Positions 15,255-26,000 of a stretch of DNA of 64,000 nt are shown here, one piece after another. The notes beneath the pieces were generated by a model. It saw only the letters and a program-made list of their open reading frames with translations. It was not told where the DNA came from and did no database searches. A program made the position numbers and the translations under genes. The DNA is from Citrobacter koseri (GTDB lineage: Bacteria > Pseudomonadota > Gammaproteobacteria > Enterobacterales > Enterobacteriaceae). How positions within the stretch are numbered: the stretch's first letter is position 1; every line of letters begins with the position of its first letter. The stretch covers positions 124,001 to 188,000 of the forward strand of contig UAVY01000011.1 in the NCBI GenBank assembly GCA_900446925.1. Reading direction: 5' to 3'.

Positions 15255-15283
15255 AAGGCCTCCCACACGGGAGGCCTTTTTTA
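15255..15283 (+). terminator. pheA attenuator
   Basis: AAGGCCTCCC-ACAC-GGGAGGCCTTTTTT, a strong stem and T run between pheL and pheA. It is the regulated attenuator of the phenylalanine operon; the segment GAATGGGAGGCG just after pheL can pair to form the antiterminator. Confidence 0.92.
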
Positions 15284-15306
15284 TTGATAACAAGAAAGGC
15301 AACACT

Positions 15307-16469
15307 ATGACATCGGAAAACCCGTTACTGGCGCTGCGAGAGAAAATAAGCGCTCTGGATGTAAAATTACTGGCCTTACTGGCGGAGCGTCGTGAGCTGG
15401 CCGTTGAAGTCGGGAAAGCGAAGCTGCTTTCTCATCGCCCGGTGCGTGATATCGATCGCGAGCGCGACCTGCTGGACAGACTGATCGCGCTTGGCAAAGC
15501 CCATCATCTGGACGCGCACTATATTACTCGCCTGTTCCAACTCATCATTGAAGATTCCGTCCTTACCCAGCAGGCGCTGTTGCAGCAACATCTGAACAAA
15601 ATTAACCCGCATTCAGCGCGTATTGCCTTTCTTGGACCAAAAGGGTCGTACTCGCACCTCGCTGCGCGTCAGTATGCCGCCCGCCATTTTGAACAGTTTA
15701 TTGAAAGCGGCTGCGCAAAATTCGCTGATATCTTTAATCAGGTCGAAACCGGGCAAGCGGACTACGCCGTCGTGCCGATTGAAAACACCAGTTCAGGCGC
15801 GATCAACGACGTCTACGATCTGTTGCAGCACACCAGCCTCTCTATCGTGGGCGAGATGACCATTACCATCGACCACTGCGTGCTGGTTTCAGGGACGACC
15901 GATTTAAACACCATTGAAACGGTCTACAGCCACCCGCAGCCGTTCCAGCAGTGCAGTAAATTCCTTAACCGCTATCCGCACTGGAAAATTGAGTACACTG
16001 AAAGCACCTCTGCGGCGATGGAAAAAGTGGCGCAGGCGAACTCTCCACGCGTGGCGGCACTGGGTAGCGAAGCCGGTGGCGTGCTGCATGGGCTACAGGT
16101 GCTGGAAAGAATCGAAGCCAACCAGACGCAGAATATTACCCGTTTCGTGGTGCTGGCGCGCAAAGCCGTCAATGTTTCCGACCAGGTCCCGGCGAAAACC
16201 ACGCTGCTGATCGCCACGGGTCAACAGGCAGGTGCACTGGTTGAGGCGCTGCTGGTGCTGCGCAACCACAACCTGATCATGACCAAACTGGAGTCCCGGT
16301 CCGATTCACGGCAACCCGTGGGAAGAGATGTTTTATCTCGATATCCAGGCCAACCTAGAATCACCGGAGATGAAAAAAGCGCTGAAAGAGTTAGGGGAAA
16401 TTACCCGCTCAATGAAGGTACTGGGCTGCTACCCCAGCGAGGAACGTTGTGCCTGTCGATCCGAACTAA
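15307..16469 (+). CDS. pheA: Chorismate mutase/prephenate dehydratase PheA (frameshifts)
   Basis: Bifunctional enzyme converting chorismate to prephenate and then phenylpyruvate. N-terminal AroQ mutase domain (residues 1-100, [17 protein letters not shown]), prephenate dehydratase domain ([31 protein letters not shown]), and C-terminal ACT domain with the Phe-binding ESRP motif. The frame breaks at an extra G inside that ESRP codon set (near 16298); repaired, it reads [14 protein letters not shown]. Another extra G lies near 16442. Full length 386 aa. Controlled by the upstream pheL attenuator. Confidence 0.95.
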
Positions 16470-16478
16470 CTGTTTGAT

Positions 16479-16566
16479 AATGCCGGATAGCGCTACGCTT
16501 ATCCGGCCTACGATTCATGCAATTTTGTAGGCCGAATAAGACGCACCTGCGTCGCCATCAGGCATC
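16479..16566. repeat. REP pair (BIME-like)
   Basis: Two inverted REP-type units: TGCCGGATAGCGCTACGCTT ATCCGGCCTAC and, facing it, GTAGGCCGAATAAGACGC...GCGTCGCCATCAGGCA. They fill the space between convergent pheA and tyrA. Confidence 0.8.
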
Positions 16567-16570
16567 TCAC

Positions 16571-17693
16571 TTATTGTCGGCTATCGTTAGCCTGGCGTAA
16601 CAACGTGCGACTTTCGTTCTGGAAGCGTTTGGCATAATCACCAAACCAATGCTCAACCTTGCGGAAACTGTCGATAAAGGCCTGCTTGTCGCCCTGCTCC
16701 AGCAAACCAATCGCGTCGCCAAAACGTTTATAGTAGCGTTTGATCAGCGCCAGGTTATTTTCCGACGACATAATAATATCGGCATACAGCTGCGGATCCT
16801 GCGCAAACAGTCGCCCAACCATCGCCAGTTCGAGACGGTAAATCGGTGACGACAGCGCCAGCAGTTGTTCCAGCTGGACATTCTCTTCCGCCAGGTGCAA
16901 ACCGTAAGCGAACGTCGCGAAGTGACGCAGCGCCTGAATAAACGCCATATTCTGATCGTGCTCAACGGCGCTAATCCGATGCAGCCGCGCGCCCCACACC
17001 TGAATTTGCTCAAGGAACCACTGGTACGCCTCCGGCTGACGGCCATCGCACCAGACAACCACCTGCTTTGCCAGACTGCCGCTGTCCGGGCCAAACATCG
17101 GGTGTAAGCCCAGTACCGGGCCATCGTGCGCCGCCATCATCGCCTGTAGCGGTCCGTTTTTAATCGATGCAAGATCGACCAGAATACAGTCCGCAGGCAA
17201 ACGCGGTAATTTCGCGATCACCTGCTCCGTGATATGAATCGGCACACTTACGATCACCATCCCGGCATCGGCCACGATCTCCTGCGCCCGTCCCCAGTCC
17301 TGTTGCTCAAGTATGCGTACCTGGTATCCCGACAGCGTGAGCATTTTTTCAAACAAACGGGCCCATCTGACCGCCGCCGCCGACGATAACCACCGGGCGC
17401 AGAGAAGGACAAAGCGTCTTAAACCCTTTGTCATTCTCACTGGAGTAAGACTCACGCATCACCCGACGCAAGACGTCTTCAATCAGATCGGGAGGAACGC
17501 CAAGCGCTTCCGCCTCCGCACGGCGCGAAGCCAGCATAGACGCTTCACGCTCAGGCACGTAAATCGGCAGCCCAAAGCGGCTTTTCACTTCACCGACTTC
17601 GGCCACCAGCTCCAGGCGCTTAGCCAGTAAATCCAGCAGCGCCTTATCCACTTCATCTATTTGATCGCGTAACGCGGTCAACTCAGCAACCAT
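16571..17693 (-). CDS. tyrA: Chorismate mutase/prephenate dehydrogenase TyrA (frameshift)
   Basis: Converts chorismate to prephenate and then 4-hydroxyphenylpyruvate with NAD. N-terminal AroQ mutase domain ([20 protein letters not shown]), Rossmann glycine motif [11 protein letters not shown] (about residue 100), then prephenate dehydrogenase ([20 protein letters not shown]). The frame breaks near 17361 just after GQMG, where [13 protein letters not shown] continues in another frame. Full length 373 aa. It sits 10 bp downstream of aroF in the tyrosine operon, under TyrR. Confidence 0.96.
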
Positions 17694-17703
17694 AACCAAC
17701 CTC

Positions 17704-18774
17704 TTATGCTACACGCGCCACCAGTTGGCCGTTCAGGTCCTGATGAATTTCACGCAGCAGTGCATCCGTGGCTTCCCAACTGATACACGCATCCGTAACA
17801 GACACGCCGTATTTCATTTCACTGCGCGGTTGCTCGGAGGACTGGTTGCCTTCGTGAATATTACTTTCAATCATCAAGCCAATAATGGAACGGTTGCCGT
17901 CTTTGATCTGCGCGACCACAGACTCTGCCACGGCAGGCTGGCGACGGTAATCTTTATTCGAGTTACCATGGCTGCAATCTACCATCAGAGACGGGCGGAG
18001 TCCTGCCTGTTCCATCTCTTTTTCACACTGCGCGACATCTGCCGGGCTGTAGTTTGGCGCTTTCCCACCGCGCAGAATGACATGGCCATCCGGGTTGCCC
18101 TGCGTTTGCAGCAGAGCGACCTGCCCCGCCTGGTTGATACCGACAAAACGGTGTGACTGAGCAGCGGCACGCATGGCGTTAATCGCCGTCGCCAGACTGC
18201 CATCCGTCCCGTTTTTAAAGCCAACGGGCATGGAAAGGCCAGAGGCCATTTCACGGTGGGTTTGGGATTCGGTCGTACGCGCGCCGATTGCCGACCAGCT
18301 AAACAGATCGCCCAGGTATTGCGGGCTGTTTGGATCTAACGCTTCCGTCGCCAGCGGCAAGCCCATATTCACCAGTTCCACCAGAAGTTGACGCGCAATC
18401 TTCAGGCCAGTTTCCACATCAAACGAGCCATCCATATGAGGATCGTTAATCAACCCTTTCCAGCCAACAGTGGTACGGGGTTTTTCAAAATAGACGCGCA
18501 TTACCAGGTAGAGGCTATCGCTGACCTCTGCGGCAAGAGTTTTAAATCGACGAGCGTATTCCAGAGCGGTTTCAGGATCGTGGATAGAACAAGGGCCGCA
18601 CACCACCAGCAGACGCGGATCGCGACCGGCGATGATGTCAGAAATCGTTTTACGTGACTGGGCGATTTGCGCCTCTTGCGACAAACTCAGCGGGAACGCC
18701 GCTTTGAGTTGTTCCGGGGTCATCAGAACCTGTTCGTCGGTAATGTGTACGTTGTTCAGCGCGTCTTTTTGCAT
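17704..18774 (-). CDS. aroF: DAHP synthase, tyrosine-sensitive AroF
   Basis: First enzyme of the shikimate pathway, condensing PEP with erythrose-4-phosphate; this isozyme is feedback-inhibited by tyrosine. Family motifs are [56 protein letters not shown] and [13 protein letters not shown]. 356 aa, intact. First gene of aroF-tyrA, with three TyrR-like boxes upstream. Confidence 0.98.
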   Translation of the reverse strand: MQKDALNNVHITDEQVLMTPEQLKAAFPLSLSQEAQIAQSRKTISDIIAGRDPRLLVVCGPCSIHDPETALEYARRFKTLAAEVSDSLYLVMRVYFEKPRTTVGWKGLINDPHMDGSFDVETGLKIARQLLVELVNMGLPLATEALDPNSPQYLGDLFSWSAIGARTTESQTHREMASGLSMPVGFKNGTDGSLATAINAMRAAAQSHRFVGINQAGQVALLQTQGNPDGHVILRGGKAPNYSPADVAQCEKEMEQAGLRPSLMVDCSHGNSNKDYRRQPAVAESVVAQIKDGNRSIIGLMIESNIHEGNQSSEQPRSEMKYGVSVTDACISWEATDALLREIHQDLNGQLVARVA

Positions 18775-18844
18775 GATGGCGATCCTGTTTAGCTCGTTTG
18801 CGATAAATGATCCTCACAGAGGATGGCGTAACGATAACATAATC

Positions 18845-18938
18845 GGTAAAGATTTCAATCCACATTCCGTAAATTTTACTTTACACAAACCATTTATCTC
18901 ACAATTAACGCCATTCAAATCGTACATAAAAATTTACA
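18845..18938 (-). promoter_or_regulatory. Three TyrR boxes upstream of aroF-tyrA
   Basis: TyrR consensus TGTAAA-N6-TTTACA. The minus strand reads TGTAAAGTAAAATTTACG at 18868-18885 (strong), TGTAAATTTTTATGTACG at 18921-18938, and a weaker TGGATTGAAATCTTTACC at 18845-18862. Three boxes are also known for aroF in E. coli. Confidence 0.75.
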
Positions 18939-18990
18939 TCATTATATTTGCGCATCCACTATGCTTTGAAAAAACACAGGAGAACAGGCA

Positions 18991-19365
18991 ATGAAGCGTT
19001 TCGCAGGCGCCTTATTTGTTTTATTCATCAGCGGATGTCAGATCGATCCTTACACGCATACTCCCACCTGGACCGCGACCGACTGGTATAGCGCCGGTAT
19101 CGAAGATGCGATTTCAGGCGTTGCCGTCAAAGATAACGAAACACTGGCTGACGCCTGGAACGATCCTGACGTGGAGCGAACGCAATATCTTAAGGGCTAC
19201 GCCGAAGGCCAGCGAAAAACCTGCCAGTTAAACTTTGTCCACGCCAGAGGACTGGCCGGAAAAACATTTCCCGCCAGTTGCGACACGGTTGAAAACGCCA
19301 GTCAATTACATGATGCCTGGCAAAAAGGCGCAGACGAAGGTGTTCGCTCAATGCGGCTAAATTAA
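18991..19365 (+). CDS. yfiL: YfiL lipoprotein, DUF2799-like
   Basis: 124-residue protein with a short signal peptide and lipobox (FISGC, Cys at residue 16), so probably lipid-anchored. The mature part has conserved DWYSAGIEDA and YLKGYAEGQRKTC, typical of DUF2799 proteins; function unknown. It stands alone, divergent from aroF and upstream of yfiR, as in K-12. Confidence 0.85.
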   Translation: MKRFAGALFVLFISGCQIDPYTHTPTWTATDWYSAGIEDAISGVAVKDNETLADAWNDPDVERTQYLKGYAEGQRKTCQLNFVHARGLAGKTFPASCDTVENASQLHDAWQKGADEGVRSMRLN

Positions 19366-19522
19366 TTAAGACCTTACCAATAAATAAGTATGGGATTTAA
19401 CTTAAGGAAATACCATTAATCGGCATGGTGTAATGACTGACAGGCAAAATAATGTTATTTTGCTGCAAACAATCACGGATGTATTTTGATGCTTTTTGAC
19501 TGACGCTGGTGGGCACCTGTTT

Positions 19523-20039
19523 ATGAGCTTTTCTCACCGACTCATACTCCTGCTAACGCTATTACTGGCAGGATTACCACTGTATGCTCAGGGCATCACA
19601 GAAGAAGCGAAATCTGTACGCTCAATCGTTTCCGGTATCGTCAGCTATACACGCTGGCCTGCATTATCTGGCCTCCACGGCTATGTATTTTCGCCTCGTC
19701 TCGTTTTGCCGATGTGCTGAACGACAACAGCGCCAGGTCATTACCTTATCTGCCCGTCATCATCCGCACGGAGCAGGAAGCTCTGACAGCCGTTGCGATG
19801 GCTTTTATTTCGGCAGTGAATCTCCGGCGTATCAGGTAGAATTAACGAATAAATATCCGTCTAAGGCATTGTTATTAATTGCCGAACAAAATACTGAATG
19901 CATTATTGGCAGCGCATTTTGTCTGATCATAAACAATGATGAAGTCAGATTTTCCGTAAATCTGGATTCCCTGTCACGCAGTGGCGTAAGAGTGAACCCC
20001 GACGTATTGATGCTTGCACGGAATCAAAAGCATGGATAA
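19523..20039 (+). CDS. yfiR: YfiR periplasmic repressor of DgcN (frameshifts)
   Basis: Periplasmic protein that holds the diguanylate cyclase YfiN/DgcN inactive; YfiB relieves it. It starts [20 protein letters not shown] (signal peptide). Conserved [17 protein letters not shown] follows, then frameshifts near 19675-19780. The C-terminal part, [20 protein letters not shown] and [17 protein letters not shown], is clear. About 172 aa when repaired. Overlaps the dgcN start by 8 bp (ATGGATAA). Confidence 0.9.
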
Positions 20040-21253
20040 GGATTTTTTCCCTACAACGCGCCCGACCTTTAAGCGTACATTACGCCGGATCAACATGATC
20101 AGCGTACTGGTCACCATGTTGCTGATCTGGCTGCTGCTTTGCGTCGCCTCTGTCCTGACGCTGAAACAATATGCGCAAAAAAATCTGGATCTGACTGCCG
20201 CGACAATGACCCATAGTCTTGAGGCCGCATTGGTGTTTTCCGATGGGCGTCGCCGCGACAGAAACGCTGGCCGCGCTGGGGGCGCCAGGGGCAGTTCTCG
20301 GCCGCAGAGGTTCGCGATAAAAACCAGAAGGTGATCGCCTCCTGGTACTATGACGCACAAGCGTCGGACGATAAGCTCAATGGCCTGATCAGCCAGTGGC
20401 TTTTCCGCTGCCGGTAACTCAGCCCGTCTGGCACAATGGCAAAATTATCGGCGAGGTCTGCCTGACCGCGCGCGACAGCTTGATTGGTCATTTTATCTGG
20501 CTCTCGCTGGCGGTTCTTACCGGGTGTATTTTGCTCGCATCCGGCATTGCGTTAATGCTCACGCGTTATTTGCATAATGGCGTGGTGGACGCGCTGCAAA
20601 ACATCACCGATGTGGTACATGATGTACGCACGAACCGTAACTTTTCACGTCGCGTTTCTGAGGAACGCATTGAAGAGTTCCATCTTTTTGCCCAGGATTT
20701 CAACAGCCTGCTGGATGAGATGGAAGAGTGGCAACTGCGGCTACAGGCTAAAAACGCCCAGCTTTTGCGTACCGCGCTGCACGACCCCCTTACTGGTCTT
20801 GCTAATCGTGCCGCCTTTCGTAACAGCATAACCGAGTTGATGAACGACAGCTCCGCCCGTAGCTGTTCGGCGCTGCTATTTCTGGACGGCGATAATTTCA
20901 AATTCATTAACGATACATGGGGGCATGCCGCAGGAGATCGCGTTTTGATCGAGGTCGCCCGGCGACTGGCGGAGTTTGGCGGCAATCACCACCAGCCATA
21001 TCGACTTGGCGGAGATGAATTCGCCATGGTGCTTTACAACGTGCATTCGGAGTACGAAGTTAAACGCATTTGTTCGGCATTATCGCAAGAATTTAATCGC
21101 CCCTTTGATCTGCATAACGGGCATCTGGCGAGTATGACGCTGAGTATTGGTTTCGCGCTGACGTGGGAACATGCTTCCGCAGAAAAATTACAAGAGTTGG
21201 CCGATCGTAATATGTATCAGGCCAAACATCAGCGTTCTGAACGTTCAATTTAA
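20032..21253 (+). CDS. dgcN: Diguanylate cyclase DgcN (YfiN) (frameshifts)
   Basis: Inner-membrane enzyme making c-di-GMP; it is controlled by YfiR/YfiB and can arrest division under envelope stress. N-terminal TM segment ([20 protein letters not shown]), periplasmic CHASE8-like sensor, second TM ([19 protein letters not shown]), HAMP, then GGDEF domain with active site RLGGDEF. The frame breaks near 20245 and 20390 in the periplasmic region; the second half is intact. About 407 aa repaired. Confidence 0.94.
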
Positions 21254-21270
21254 ATAACAGGAATAGATAT

Positions 21271-21759
21271 ATGCTAAAGCGACTTTTCTCCCCGATCATT
21301 CTGATAGCGTTGATTCTGGCGGGTTGCCAGACGCCGCAGGGGAAATTTACGCCCCGAACAAGTTGCGGCAATGAAATCCTATGGGTTTACTGAATCAGCA
21401 GGCGGACTGGGTCTCTGGGCTGTCTGACAACATTTTATTTGATAAAAACGACTATAAGTTACGCCCGGAAAGCCAGCAGCAAATCCGCGAGATGGCCTCC
21501 AGGCTGGCAGCCACCGGGGCTGAAACATGCCCGTATGGATGGCCATACTGACAACTACGGCGGAAGACAGTTATAACGAGGCATTGTCGCTCAAGCGCGC
21601 CAATGTGGTTGCTGACGCCTGGGGCCGAAGGCGCCAACATCCCACGCAGCAATCTGGACGACGCAGGGTTTAGGTAAAAAACACCCGGTCGCCAGCAATC
21701 AGAGCGCGAAAGGTCGTGCTGAAAACCGCCGCGTTGCCGTCGTCATCAGCACGCCGTAA
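21271..21759 (+). CDS. yfiB: YfiB OmpA-like lipoprotein (frameshifts)
   Basis: Outer-membrane lipoprotein that binds peptidoglycan and sequesters YfiR, activating DgcN. Signal and lipobox LILAGCQT (Cys about residue 18), then the OmpA-C domain with SDNILFDKNDYKLRPES, MDGHTDNYG, and C-terminal AENRRVAVVIS. At least four indels break the frame between 21350 and 21670. About 160 aa when joined. Third gene of yfiRNB, 17 bp after dgcN. Confidence 0.9.
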
Positions 21760-21761
21760 TG

Positions 21762-23120
21762 CTAGTCAACTGGCTGCGCAAGGGCGGCGCGAGACGTGCT
21801 GAACCAGCGCAGCCAGTCGATAACGATAAATACCAGCAGGCTGCCTCCCAGCACTGGCATCACCATCCCCAGGGCGACAGCCAGCATCAGAACCCCGCAC
21901 CTTCCCGGCCAACCTAACGTAAGCCAACACTGCATCAGCGTTTGCGCCGGGTTAACGCCTGACCTGGCTGGTCGGCGAATCCACCACAGACGGTAGCCAA
22001 TAATAATCATCAGGCAAAGCCCAATGCCAAAGGCGATCAGCAGTAACTGATTTGGCAGACCAAACAGTATGCCCATATGGAAATCGACGCCCCAGCGCGT
22101 CAGCTTTGCCATAAGCGGAAAGTCAGCAAAATGCGTCCGGTCGATAACATGCAAGGTTGCGGCGTCTACTGATACCGCATCAACCTGTGTCGGCCAGCGG
22201 CGATCAATTTCAGTTACCGTCCAGCCATGTTGCGCATCTTTGGCCGGACGAATCTCCAGCTTTTTAGCATCAATTCCCACCGCCTGCGCCGTATGCAGAA
22301 CCGCATCAAACTGGCTGACATCCATATGCATAACCGGCATTTCCTGCCCGGCATGATGATCGGCATGTTCATCAGCAGGGCGTTCGTCGCCATAAAGCTG
22401 CGTATTCACCTGCGGCGTCAGCCAGCCAAAAGCCGCACGCATTTTATCCACGTTGCCCCCGGCCCACTGGGACCAGGTTAAACCGGTTGCCGAGAACAGC
22501 AGCATCCCCGCCAGCAGTAACCACCCCAGCATTACGTGTAAACGCCGGTTATTTTGCACCCGATTATTCAGCCGACGTTTTGGTCGGGTGAAATACCAGA
22601 GCATTATGCCGCCAGTCGCCGCAACCCACATCCAGGAGGCCGCCAGCTCGCTGTAAATTCGCCCGATATCCCCCAATAACAAAGAGCGGTGAGCATAATC
22701 AATCCACTGACGCAGGGGCAAAATGCCACTGGTGCCATAGACCGTCATATCGCCTTTCACCGCCAGCGTCACTGGATCGATGAAAATCGCCCGGTTCTCA
22801 GAAGCGGCAAGTCCGGGGTCGGCAAACATCACCCGCGTCGTTGCGCCCTCTTCAAGAGCGGGACGAACGGCATGCAGTCGTAAATGCCCTCCCGTCACCT
22901 GTTGGGCAACGGCGATTTGCGCCGCCAGCGGTTGCCGCTCTCCTTGCTCTGTGCCCTGTAGCGCCGGTGCATAGAGCGCCTCTTCCAGTTGCGGCGTCGC
23001 AACGTAGAGCGTACCGGTTAAGGCCGCCACAAAGATAAATGGCCCGACAAACAGACCTGTATAGAAATGAAAACGTCGCAGCAGGGTTACCCATGCCGCG
23101 CGCGGAGTGCAGGTTGTCAT
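21762..23120 (-). CDS. PepSY-associated transmembrane protein
   Basis: 452-residue inner-membrane protein of the PepSY-TM family (PF03929), often linked to siderophore uptake or flavin-dependent metal reduction. Four main membrane segments: LLRRFHFYTGLFVGPFIFVA (about residues 15-40), WMWVAATGGIMLWYF, MLGWLLLAGMLLFSATGLTW, LLLIAFGIGLCLMIIIGYRLWW, plus C-terminal hydrophobic helices. A histidine-rich loop (DEHADHHAGQEMPVMHM) may bind metal. Start chosen at MTTCTPR with AGGAAAAGT 6 nt upstream; seven extra upstream codons are open. Convergent with yfiB, downstream of the DUF2946 gene. Confidence 0.8.
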   Translation of the reverse strand: MTTCTPRAAWVTLLRRFHFYTGLFVGPFIFVAALTGTLYVATPQLEEALYAPALQGTEQGERQPLAAQIAVAQQVTGGHLRLHAVRPALEEGATTRVMFADPGLAASENRAIFIDPVTLAVKGDMTVYGTSGILPLRQWIDYAHRSLLLGDIGRIYSELAASWMWVAATGGIMLWYFTRPKRRLNNRVQNNRRLHVMLGWLLLAGMLLFSATGLTWSQWAGGNVDKMRAAFGWLTPQVNTQLYGDERPADEHADHHAGQEMPVMHMDVSQFDAVLHTAQAVGIDAKKLEIRPAKDAQHGWTVTEIDRRWPTQVDAVSVDAATLHVIDRTHFADFPLMAKLTRWGVDFHMGILFGLPNQLLLIAFGIGLCLMIIIGYRLWWIRRPARSGVNPAQTLMQCWLTLGWPGRCGVLMLAVALGMVMPVLGGSLLVFIVIDWLRWFSTSRAALAQPVD

Positions 23121-23183
23121 ACTTTTCCTCAGAGAAAGCACACATGTGTCGTGACGCTTATGCGCACAAACGTATTGTTAGAT

Positions 23184-23594
23184 TCAGGAAACAGCAGACC
23201 AACGCGGCGGCGCGCGCGTATCGGGATAAAGCCAGGGGAAGAAATACCAGTGTTTAACAACCGGGCGTGGCGGCGTCAGCTTTTGTCTGAGCAGCATCCC
23301 GGACAACAGGATGACCAGCGCCAGCATCAGGCCAGGAACATGGGTCAGGAGGACGCAATATCCGCATGCTTCACCGTGATCGACAGGCATCGGCATTGAT
23401 GAAGACAGCCCATGATGTCCGACATGTTCAGCCATCATGCTCATGTCATGATGCATACCAGGCATGGCGCCCATGGGATCTTTTTGCAACGAGACGGAGA
23501 TAAGCGGCGCCACCACGATCAGCAGGATCGCAAACATCGCGAGCCATGTCGCGTTGCGTTGATACGCAGGCTGACGAAATGTACCGATAACCAC
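23184..23594 (-). CDS. DUF2946-type His/Met-rich membrane protein
   Basis: 136-residue protein with an N-terminal hydrophobic segment (MFAILLIVVAPLISVSL), a loop rich in His and Met (MGAMPGMHHDMSMMAEHVGH), a CGYC motif and a second hydrophobic segment (GLMLALVILLSGMLL). This matches DUF2946 proteins, which are common near copper or iron transport genes. Metal binding is inference from composition. It precedes the PepSY gene by 63 bp on the same strand, probably as one unit. Confidence 0.7.
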   Translation of the reverse strand: MVIGTFRQPAYQRNATWLAMFAILLIVVAPLISVSLQKDPMGAMPGMHHDMSMMAEHVGHHGLSSSMPMPVDHGEACGYCVLLTHVPGLMLALVILLSGMLLRQKLTPPRPVVKHWYFFPWLYPDTRAPPRWSAVS

Positions 23595-23671
23595 TGCCCC
23601 TCCCGTAACGAACGGGGCATTGTAAATGATTTATGAACTAATGGTTAACGTTGTGAGCTTCACGAAGATAA

Positions 23672-23702
23672 AAAAAGGGCCAGCCAACTGGCCAGCCCTT
23701 TC
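23672..23702 (-). terminator. rpsP operon terminator
   Basis: AAAGGGCTGGCCAGTTGGCT then GGCCCTTTTTTT on the minus strand: a stem with T run after rplS, ending the rpsP-rimM-trmD-rplS operon. Confidence 0.88.
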
Positions 23703-23728
23703 TTACAGGATGTCGCCTGAGCGATATC

Positions 23729-24080
<352 letters not shown>

Positions 24081-24118
24081 TTAATCTCTTATCCTGGGTA
24101 AACTGATATTTGGGGGTC

Positions 24119-24888
24119 TCAGACCAGCCCATCATGTTTATGTTGCTGTTGTGCGTGTTCCGTTTTGAACTCCGCCAGCAACCTTGCTTGCTCTTCAGTC
24201 AGAGCCAGGTTTTCCAGAAGTTCAGGTCTTCTAAGCCAGGTTCGGCCCAGCGACTGTTTCAAACGCCAGCGACGTATCTCAGCATGGTTTCCTGACAGCA
24301 ATACTGCCGGTACTTCCATCCCTTCCAACACTTCAGGTCGAGTATAGTGTGGACAGTCCAGTAATCCGTCGGCAAAGGAATCTTCGATTGCCGATGCCTC
24401 ATGACCCAGAACCCCCGGAATGAACCGGGAAACGGAGTCAATCAGCGTCATTGCTGGTAACTCACCACCACTGAGTACGTAATCGCCGATTGACCATTCT
24501 TCGTCAATTTCGGTTTGAATCACGCGCTCATCTATTCCTTCGTAGCGACCGCACACCAGAATCAGTTTCTGATTCGTTGCCAGTTCGCTGACGCCCGCTT
24601 TGATCAAGCTTGCGTCCCTGAGGTGACAGATAGATCACCTTAGCGCCTTCACCCGCCGCGCTTTTTGCTGCATGAATGGCGTCCCGCAAGGGTTGCACCA
24701 TCATTAACATCCCCGGTCCGCCGCCGTAAGGACGATCGTCCACGGTACGGTGCCGGTCATGCGTGAAATCACGAGGACTCCAGCTCTGGATGCTCAGCAG
24801 GCCATTTTTTTACTGCCCGGCCAGTTACCCCGTAATCGGTAATTGCGCGGAACATTTCAGGAAACAGGCTAACGATACCTATAAACAC
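24119..24888 (-). CDS. trmD: tRNA m1G37 methyltransferase TrmD (frameshifts)
   Basis: Essential SPOUT enzyme that methylates G37 of tRNAs reading CNN codons, preventing +1 frameshifting. GTG start giving [20 protein letters not shown]. The knot motifs are [27 protein letters not shown] and [18 protein letters not shown]. The frame breaks near 24808 (seven A for six), 24767 and 24615. Repaired length about 255 aa. Between rimM and rplS as in all enterobacteria. Confidence 0.95.
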
Positions 24889-24932
24889 AAGCCAATCCCC
24901 ATAACGCCGACTTTTACCGTTTATCCGGTGGT

Positions 24933-25483
24933 TTAAAAACCAGGATCCCAATCTACTTCGATAGTACGAGTAGCGAGATCGACTTTCTTGATAACCTGCC
25001 CATCGAGGAACGGCACAAGACGTTCCTTGATACCAAACGCATCTTTCAGGTTTGCCTTGATGACGATGACGTCATTCGAACCGGGTTTCCATCATATCGA
25101 CGACTTTACCGAGATCGTAGCCTTCAGTGGTCACTACCTGGGCAGCCCATAAGGTCTTTCCAGTAGTAGGAACCATCTTCCAGCGCAGGCAACTGCGAGG
25201 AATCCACGACAATTTCGCAATTAGTCAGTAGATTCGCCGAATCACGATCGTCAACGCCTTTCAGCTTGATGATCAGATCCTGATTGTGGTGCTTCCAGCT
25301 TTCCAGCTGTACTTGCTGCCACTGACCCGCCTTCTGGATAAACCAGGGCTGATAGTCAAAAATGCTTTCGGCGTCTTCGGTGGAAGAAAACACTCTGAGC
25401 CACCCACGAATACCGTAAGACGACCCCATTTTCCCCAAAACGATGGGTTCAACGGGCGCTTGCGCAGTGAGTTGCTTGCTCAT
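24933..25483 (-). CDS. rimM: Ribosome maturation factor RimM (frameshifts)
   Basis: Binds S19 and assists 30S head assembly. RimM N domain ([20 protein letters not shown]) and PRC-barrel ([11 protein letters not shown]). The frame breaks near 25134 and 25080; the C-terminus [20 protein letters not shown] and EVDWDPGF is readable to the stop at 24933. Start chosen at MSKQLTAQ, three codons inside the open frame. 182 aa repaired. Confidence 0.95.
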
Positions 25484-25501
25484 CATGACCACCGTGACAG
25501 A

Positions 25502-25808
<307 letters not shown>

Positions 25809-26000
25809 CATATTAAAAGCCCGAAAATTTTACTGATTTCTGGGGAAAATGCAATCAGCAGTTGATAACTCTGCTATAAAAGGCCGTCGGCGGTGCAGGC
25901 AGTTCGGTGCCGGCGTGCGCGCAGCCACCGGAGCGTACACGCAGTACGTGAGGATGGCGAGCACACCCCGGTGCCGAAATGGCAAAACAAGCCAGGCTGA

